Positions 57,696-64,000 of a stretch of 64,000 bases of DNA are shown here, piece after piece. Under the pieces are notes generated by a model. That model saw only the letters and a program-made list of their open reading frames with translations. It made no database searches and was not told where the DNA came from. Position numbers and translations under genes: made by a program. Where the stretch lies: the NCBI GenBank assembly GCA_949316235.1, contig OX438755.1:20235151-20299150 (forward strand). The letters are read 5' to 3'. The stretch is from Oegoconia quadripuncta (lineage: Eukaryota; Arthropoda; Insecta; Lepidoptera; Autostichidae). The stretch's first letter is position 1, and the number at the start of each line of letters is the position of its first letter.

Positions 57696-57748
57696 GATCA
57701 CAAATGGTGTGCTATTTCAAGCTCTGCGCATTCCGGTCCCCAATATAA
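57696..57748 (+). CDS. CNMamide-like peptide precursor, last exon (Cys-x4-Cys peptide)
   Basis: Acceptor TTTTTTTCACAG after a pyrimidine-rich run. GA completes Gly, then SQMVCYFKLCAFRSPI and TAA at 57746. The two cysteines, four residues apart, should form a disulfide ring CYFKLC. Known CNMamide has a C-(H)-F-K-(I)-C core followed by Asn-Met-amide; the ring residues F-K and spacing are the same, but here Ala-Phe-Arg-Ser-Pro-Ile follows and there is no Gly for amidation. Allatostatin C has Cys-x6-Cys and is a poorer match. The mature peptide probably starts after KIKK in exon 4. Whether AFR is trimmed at Arg is unknown. A second, alternative last exon could exist outside what I can see. Confidence 0.72.
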
Positions 57749-58180
57749 GTCGCCAGGATGGAGAATATACAATTGGTTGTAAACAACTGTGCAATTATGG
57801 CAAAATATCATTAAGTACCTATAACCTTTAAATTATTTAAAAAAAAATGTTAATAATTGTAGACAATGTGTCTGTGCGAAATGAAAGACAGTTTACGAGT
57901 ATTTTTGCTTATAATGATATTTTTAAAGGAATTTTTTTAGGGAAATTGTACGGTTTTGTTCTTTTTAAAATGACCTGTATAATATTCAATGGTATGCCTA
58001 CTGTATGTATAAATTCACGCTAACAAAATAGGTAAGGTTTACTGAATTGAATGACTTTTCATCAAAACGCATGACAAACTTATATGCATCGTTTAATATT
58101 GTTAAGATGGAGTATAAAAAAAGTGCCAAATTTTTTTTCTTTCCTTTGTGATTTCCGGCAATTTCTAATTCAGTAACTAA
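57749..58180. other. 3' UTR and flank of the peptide gene
   Basis: AT-rich, no repeat identified. No canonical AATAAA is evident in the first 300 bases. Confidence 0.45.
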
Positions 58181-58511
58181 CCGCCTCCGTGGCTCAATGT
58201 AAACAACATTGGGTTTACGATTCGGAGGTCGTGCGTTCGATCCCCAGCGGGGTACATGTTTAAGTTCTCGGTTTGGTTGGTGGTAGGGCATATTAAAATG
58301 TCCGCCTGGCTAGCTACCACCATCTTATCTAAATCTGCCGCCAAGCAGCAATGTTAATAGCATTGTTGTGTCCCGGTTGTCAGAGATAAGATAGCCAGTC
58401 CCCCAAATGTGTTGGGGTTTCCGGGTCAGTAGGCTTTCGCCTTCGACCTCGTCTTCACTTAACATCAGGTGTGATTGAGGTCAAGTACGAACCCGGCATG
58501 CTTATAAAAAA
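58181..58511 (+). repeat. Family-A SINE, full length
   Basis: Head CCGCCTCCGTGGCTCAATG, B-box (one change: GTGCGTTCGATCCCC), complete body, short A-run at 58504-58511. Confidence 0.85.
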
Positions 58512-58784
58512 AACTAACGCTAATAGCATGCAGTCGAAACACGACAGTTGCGTTATACCTTGCCTTATTTGTATTTCTTTGTCAATGAATCCCAGTTACA
58601 TTGTTTTATTATTGTATTCTGTTTGTACAGACGAATCTCCCTAAAAGTATTATATGGACCGTATGGACCGAAGCACTCTAGCACCATCTATTAGAAAGTA
58701 TTCATACAATATCAACACTCAAACCAAATCCATAATAATATGTCACATTTATATGAGTAAGAAAATTTCGTCAGCTCTGCTAAT

Positions 58785-58872
58785 TGATATCGTGGTCTAG
58801 TGGCAAGCGACACGAGTGCTTAGGTAACGTCTTTCGAAAAGACACGGTTTTCGAATCCGGCTAAGACAATTC
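58785..58872 (+). repeat. tRNA-like sequence
   Basis: TATCGTGGTCTAGTGGCAAG resembles a tRNA A-box and TTTTCGAATCC a B-box, about 55 bases apart. The acceptor ends do not pair, so it is a tRNA-derived remnant rather than a tRNA gene. Confidence 0.4.
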
Positions 58873-59351
58873 TTATTCGATTTTTTTTCTATTTGGATTT
58901 TTTTTTTCTTTTTATAAAGGAAAATAAAACGTAAACACTTCATTAAAATAATAAAAAGGTAAGGAAAATAAGAAAAGTAAAAATTTTTGGAGGTAACACT
59001 TTAGCCCATGTGATACTTTTAGGATGATTGGTTTGTACCTAAATTTCTACTCAAAACAAGTTTACAAGACGTATACCTACTTTTTCTCAATCTTTCTAAT
59101 CGAATATAATAATATAAATAATGTAGGTTCTAGGTTATAATAATATAGCGCATTAACATAAAACCGTATTATTACATGGCGTATCATATTACTCGGATAT
59201 TGAACAGAGTAATGTAAAATTGTTTACAATATTATACTGACATTAGAGCCTCTTTATGGACGATAACTGTTATTGAAAGATGAAAGAATGAGAGAAAAAA
59301 GAAATATTTAAATTAAATTGAATTTTATTTTTTATCTTAGGACACAATCTG
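58873..59351. other. AT-rich intergenic DNA
   Basis: Nothing recognisable. Confidence 0.4.
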
Positions 59352-59757
59352 TTTTTTTTTTATCGTTTTATTCTCTCCTCTAGGAGAAGGCAAAGGGATC
59401 TAGCCCATAACAGCCATGTCTTATTTCTCTTATTTCTTCAGTTTGTAAGTCAGTCTCAGTCAAAACAAGTAATTCGTCGTATACTTGGCGTATACAGAGT
59501 CTAGTCACGGTCAAGTCATTCTTCAGTAAAGTGGCAGAATGCTTTACAAAAGATTTTGGCGGCTTCTTGTGGGAACCCGAAAGCTCCGTTACGCACTTTA
59601 ATTTACACTTCCCTTCACTTGTACACCATCACTAACGTTTGCTGCACAATATTCTGCCATTATTAAGCTTCAAAAGTTAAAATGCACAAATTATTAGAAT
59701 TATAAAGAAAAATGCTACTTCACTCGCCGAGTTCCCGCCAAAAAGCCTCACAAACAA
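59352..59757 (-). repeat. Interspersed repeat X, variant copy
   Basis: Same subfamily as 12185-12495 by its left end; ends GAGTTCCCGCCAAAAAGCC. MITE E follows directly. Confidence 0.78.
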
Positions 59758-59759
59758 TC

Positions 59760-59955
59760 TGTGTGCGAAGTGTAAGTTTTGTCTCGTTTTTAACTTTACC
59801 ATCGCGTCCGCGTTTACGAAAAAAGTACCTATGAAAAAAATCGCTTTGCAAACTATCTAGCGAATAGCGCTGCACATTTCTCCATACAAATCGTCATGTA
59901 AACGTGAACGCGGTAGTAAAGTTAAGTCGAAACAAAACTCACACTCCGCCCTCAG
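59760..59955. mobile_element. MITE E, full copy
   Basis: GTGTGCGAAGTGTAAGTTTT at the left, AAAACTCACACTCCGCCCTC at the right. Confidence 0.82.
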
Positions 59956-59964
59956 GTACAAGTA

Positions 59965-60472
59965 TTAGGTCCTTACCTATGAAATTGGCGTTTTGTGTGA
60001 AGAATTTCATTAAGACTGTTTTCTCCATACAAATATTTTTACAATACAAATACACTTTATTGCACAACAGATAAGAAAATACAGTTTCAGTACAGTACAG
60101 TACAGTCCAGTACAGAAGTATTTTTGTTTTTTTTTTTGGGAACGGCAAATCCAAATTTAGCCAATCTTTGTGTGTATTATCGGATAACTTTAAGTTAAGT
60201 ATAGGCAGCGTTAATTTTTAAAAGTAACCGCCTTTTAGAAGTTTCAGCGAATCTAAGAAATGATTATGGGAAGCACATGAAAAGAGCTCTGTTCAAATTT
60301 TTTTTATTATGTGATTTAGCCCAGAAATTAAAAAATATTTCATGTGAAACCTTGAAATAATATTCCATTTTCCAAATAAAAAACAAATTTGGATATAGCT
60401 TTGGGAATCGCAGGAATTGGTACATATGATTAACGAAGAAAAAAAACTCCAATTTCATAGGTAAAGACCCAA
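59965..60472 (-). mobile_element. TA-flanked mariner-type MITE, copy 6
   Basis: TA at 59963-59964 and 60473-60474. A LINE-tail fragment (about 60035-60122, TACACTTTATTGCACAACAG then AGTACAGT repeats) sits inside it. Confidence 0.85.
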
Positions 60473-60631
60473 TATTACACAGTCGAGACACACACAAAAA
60501 GAAAACATTGTTATTGTCGGTGTCGGAATATGGAGTCAAAAAGGTCTCCAACTAAGCATGGGTTGTATTGCACGGATTATCACAAGGATCAGGTGGAGTA
60601 TACTATGATCCCCTTACAATCATAATTATTA

Positions 60632-60745
60632 TTATTCTTTATTGCACATAAAAAACATGTTGACAATCAGTCGGAAATATTGTACAAAGGTGAGGTTATC
60701 TCTAATAGAGATCTCTTCCATCCAACCTCAGTGGTGGTTAGAGCA
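60632..60745 (-). repeat. LINE 3' tail
   Basis: ATTCTTTATTGCACATAAAA and the block AGAGATCTCTTCCATCCAAC match 28790-28900. Confidence 0.5.
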
Positions 60746-60981
60746 TTGTGCGGGACGGTGAAAGAAGAAAATTATCGAAAAAAAACATAAATTGAACATT
60801 TAGAAAACTCCATCGGAATTAAATATAACAATATCATCTATGAAGAGACTTCCATACAGACAGAAAGGCTGTGCCTACCCCAGCAAAATGTAAGCTTTCC
60901 TAGAAATGCTGACAATTGATTCATACTGATGTTAACAGAAAAATTCTAACCTTATTTTTTAATAATAATATTAATATCTTT

Positions 60982-61205
60982 GCACATACATACAGCGCCA
61001 TCTAGTTCTACACTAAGCAACTAGGCTTGTATTACGGATACCAGATGATTGATATACTGCACGAATACATTTTCTTTTGCAAATAAATACCTACATAAAT
61101 GAAAAACATCCATAACTCGGGAACACATGTCTGTATTCATCATACAAACATATGCCCCTAGCGGGAATCGAACCCGCGACCTTTTGGTATAACAGTCAGA
61201 ATTTT
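60982..61205 (-). repeat. tRNA-derived SINE, family B
   Basis: Tail ACAGCGCCATCTAGTTC at the left, B-box complement GGGAATCGAACCCGCGACC at the right. Confidence 0.75.
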
Positions 61206-62305
61206 TAAACATTCGTCGTCGTGTTGCGAGGATTGCTATAAGAGTTATTACTTTGCAGTTGTATTTTTTTATCATTCTTCCTACCCTATGTACCTATACA
61301 AAGCAACTGAGTTAAATATCAAAGGACTAAGAAAGTTTCCCCTTTAATATATAAAACCGCACATAAATCGGACCTCGCATTATTGAGATAAGTCCAGGAA
61401 AAGACTGGACACAAACACACACAAAGCCGTCAAACATAACACCCGTCGTTTTTCGTCGGGAGTTAGTATTATACAAAACCTATAAGTAATTAGTTTTAAC
61501 TTCAAAAATGTATTAATTAACTTCTTCATATTTGTATTATAATTATAGGTAGCAATTTATTGTAGCTAGATATATGTTTTATTTTTCAAAATAAATGAAA
61601 CGAACAAAATGCATTTTTTTATGATTTACCTACCAACCTATGCGATAACCTTACATCCTACAGCTAGTACATTCTACAGCAAAATACTTATATATAAGAT
61701 CTAACAAAATTAACCCGACAAAAGTTGCTGGAGTCTATGTATAGGATGTACCTATTACGAAAAAAATAAATAAAGTTAGCAGATTTTATTCAAAAAATAA
61801 ATTTCAGAAATGTAAATGTGAGTTGGACCTTAATGGCCGCTCGTAGAATTTTTAATTCACTGGAGTAATCTGACGTTTGCAGTGATACCAGTTTCTGATG
61901 CACAAAAAATAGTGTTGTGACAAGAAGATTGAAATCAATCACTCACGCGTTCACTCATTACGTCTTGAATCAAATCACATTACTCATTTCATTTAATTAA
62001 TTGAGAAATCTCCTTATTGTTTAATGGATATAAAAATATTAGCATTGGTACATTTATAGGCCAATCTACATTATTATCATAAAGAGGAAAGATTTGTAAG
62101 TATGTATATGTGTAATGAATAAACTCAAAAACTTAGTAAAGTGTAAAGATTTTGATTTGAAATTTTTCAATAAAAAGACGTATCAAGAATTTTTACACTT
62201 TTTTGAGTACCTAAACAAATGGACAATAGGAAATGATAACTTTGAAAAGGCGAATTACTCGAATTATAAATATAAAATGAAACAAAAATGCAATGGATAT
62301 AATTT
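61206..62305. other. Flank of the transposase gene
   Basis: No gene seen. A terminal repeat of the transposon may lie here, but the other end is beyond the window, so it cannot be recognised by pairing. Confidence 0.35.
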
Positions 62306-62388
62306 TTATTCGTCGTCGTCAGACATAATATTATCACTATCGTCGCTGTCAGTGACACTTATTATAAAACGGTCCGTAACATTGTCCA
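62306..62388 (-). pseudogene. Out-of-frame acidic C-terminal tail of the transposase
   Basis: Read one phase away from exon 3, this stretch continues with MMDNVTDRFIISVTDSDDS and ends in TAA. Related transposases end in a similar hydrophobic-then-Ser/Asp tail. It supports a frameshift near 62400. Confidence 0.5.
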
Positions 62389-63104
62389 TCATATGGTCGA
62401 GATTACACATGTCATTTTATTTTCTGCGTTTATTATGTGACCCACACAGCTGCTCCATCTTTCGGCAGTCACGGTTTTGAGTCCTTCTTCGAACAATTTT
62501 TTGACTTCTGTCATTTTAAACGTTTTATTATTTCTCGCTACGTATCCTTTTGCCTGCGCCCAAATCAGCTCGATAGGATTAAGCTCGCAATGGTAAGGGG
62601 GCAGGCGTAAGACAGTGACTCCATGCTCTGCTGCCATCTCGTCCACAGCATACTTGTCGGGATGCGAGTGTTTATTTTGCCGTACGATATCTATAAGAGT
62701 GGCCTTTGTCATTTTCTCTTCAAAGGGAATATTTTTGCTTGCCAGCCACTCACGTATTCTTTGTTTAAGCCACGACATCGTAGGTAGTGATTCTATCTTC
62801 CGGGAATGGTAGGGGGCATTATCCATGACCACTACAGAGTTAGGTTTTAGTTTAGGTAAAACCCCCCTAAACCATTCCTCGAAACACTCAGCATTCATTT
62901 CCTTATGGTAATCTTCTGTACCCTTTTTGGCCTCGAACATTAGCAGACTTTCATCGACAAATCCCTCTTCTCCGCCAATATGGCCGATGATTAGACGTCT
63001 CCCTTTTCCCGAAGGGGCTTTCAAACCAGTGGTCAAGCCATCTAAAAATGCTTGCCGAGATGATTGAATTTTTGTATCAACCCACTCCTTCTTTGGTGTA
63101 TGTC
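62389..63104 (-). CDS. IS630/Tc1/mariner-type transposase, exon 3 (DDE core)
   Basis: Acceptor TTTTCCAG ends at 63105 on the - strand. It reads HTPKKEWVDTKIQSSRQAF, then the core: VVVMDNAPYHS (second catalytic Asp) and YHCELNPIELIWAQ (catalytic Glu). There are 83 residues between that Asp and Glu, far more than the 34-39 of ordinary Tc1/mariner, so it belongs with the long-spacer group (DD82E/Sailor-like). The phase ends at TGA (62389) just after NAENKMTCVISTI. In the next phase the same strand reads MCNLDHMMDNVTDRFIISVT then an acidic DSDDSDNIMSDDDE end (TAA at 62306), so the ancestral C-terminus has been lost by a frameshift or an unrecognised splice. Confidence 0.85.
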
Positions 63105-63252
63105 CTGGAAAAGAACCAAAATATTAAATAAAATAAATATTATCATGGCCATAATGTGGGCGGAAGTCGAGACTTTACGACCTGACTTTGTGTTTTTGGG
63201 CGTTTTCTTTAAAAAAAACATGTATAATAATGAAAAATACAATAGAAATTAC

Positions 63253-63481
63253 CTTCATTGACCCAGGTTTCATCTTGATAATAAATGTACCTTCCTTCCC
63301 TTCGGTAGTCTTTAATTTTTTGGAGATATCGCTGGCGCCATAATATGATGTCTTGTCTATCAATTAGAATACTTTTTCTTGATTTCGTTGCATATTTGAA
63401 ATTTAAATGTTTCAATATTTTTCTCATAGTACTCCATGAGAAGTTGGGCAAGTCCGAGTCATCATTGACAGCCTTAAGTAC
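63253..63481 (-). CDS. IS630/Tc1/mariner-type transposase, exon 2
   Basis: Intron 63607-63482 (126 bases) precedes it, with acceptor TTCTTTGTAG. It encodes VLKAVNDDSDLPNFSWSTM, RKILKHLNFKYATKSRKSI and YYQDETWVNEG. The DETW aspartate is the first catalytic residue. Donor GTAATT follows; the next intron is 148 bases (63252-63105). Phase 1 at the 3' end matches exon 3. Confidence 0.87.
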
Positions 63482-63607
63482 CTACAAAGAATTAAAAAAT
63501 GTATTACATATATATAGTATAGTGAGAAGCGCTACTTTTTTTGTACAATTACTTATTAACGATAAATAAGTTTAGATTAAAATCAAACAAAAAAAGGCTA
63601 AAATTAC

Positions 63608-63997
63608 CTTTGTAATGGTGGGAGCTTCATTTGCATAAAAAAATTGGTGAACTTTTCGTCTAATTGCTGCAAACGTAAAATCATCCAATTTGTCTTTGAA
63701 ATCATGTTTCGGTCCAGTTTTTTGAGGAGATTTAAAACCTTCATTCTCTTTGTGTTCTTTTAGAACGCTGTATACAGTGGCTGAGCTGATACCTAATATG
63801 TCAGCCGTTTTAGACACACATTCCGATTTTTTCGGAGATTCATACTCTGTTTGTGACACTGCAGATTTCTCCTCAAAAACGTATTTGTAGACATTGCATA
63901 TCATTACTTTTTCGGTGCCACTAAGAGCAACCTTTGTTCTCTTTTTCTTTGGAGAAAGAAAGTCTTGTTGGCGTGATGTTCCTGGTTGAGGATCCAT
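63608..63997 (-). CDS. IS630/Tc1/mariner-type transposase, exon 1 (DNA-binding region)
   Basis: ATG at 63997. It encodes MDPQPGTSRQQDF, a basic patch (KKKRTK) that could be a nuclear signal, and a helix-turn-helix like segment (KTADILGISSATVYSVLKEH), then DDFTFAAIRRKVHQFFY and PTITK. Donor GTAATT at 63607. The three exons together give 390+229+716 bases, an intact frame of 444 residues. Small spliced introns are uncommon in Tc1/mariner genes. The transposon's 5' end and terminal repeat lie beyond the window edge. Confidence 0.87.
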
Positions 63998-64000
63998 ATC

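Noticed and set aside
57696..57748. Allatostatin C-type peptide
   Set aside because: Allatostatin C has Cys-x6-Cys (CYFNPISC type); here the spacing is four, matching CNMamide.
62115..62480. 121-codon + strand frame opposite the transposase end
   Set aside because: Its second half is antisense to the transposase C-terminus and tail; no recognisable content.

Overview
This 64-kb window is insect genomic DNA, almost certainly from a moth or butterfly. The evidence is an AT-rich background, short exons with GT..AG introns, several tRNA-derived SINE families, TA-flanked mariner-type MITEs and CR1, Jockey, RTE and RLE-type LINE debris. There are no operons. Two host genes lie on the + strand and one nearly complete transposon gene lies on the - strand; repeats fill most of the rest.

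Region 1 (1-21.4 kb): the 3' half of a class-ID unconventional myosin, orthologous to vertebrate MYO1D and Drosophila Myo31DF. Nine exons (254-20638) encode the end of the motor, the converter, the IQ neck and the TH1 tail. Their splice phases all fit. The upstream motor exons lie outside the window. Introns carry SINEs, mariner-type MITEs, a several-level nest of transposons (about 2.06-6.16 kb) and a CR1-like LINE (about 14.4-19.95 kb) with a MITE inside it. The last exon runs into a minisatellite that has copied the final codons and stop codon of the gene in frame five more times.

Region 2 (21.3-38.2 kb): intergenic DNA with SINEs, MITEs and LINE 3' ends.

Region 3 (38.25-57.75 kb): a five-exon gene for a 163-residue secreted precursor. 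The sequence is assembled here from exons whose phases all agree. It has a TATA box with an initiator 30 bp downstream, a signal peptide split by a 14.7-kb first intron, basic cleavage sites, and a C-terminal cyclic-peptide core with Cys-x4-Cys spacing that resembles the neuropeptide CNMamide but lacks its amidated tail. This is the main biological candidate in the window. Intron 1 holds an RLE-type retroelement fragment, a hAT-like element with a perfect 8-bp TSD, tandem repeats and long-hairpin MITEs.

Region 4 (57.75-64 kb): more SINEs and MITEs, then a complete three-exon IS630/Tc1/mariner-superfamily transposase gene on the - strand (63997-62389) with an unusually long D-to-E spacing and an apparent frameshift near its C-terminus.

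All repeat family labels are descriptive, based on copies compared by eye inside this window; no database was consulted.
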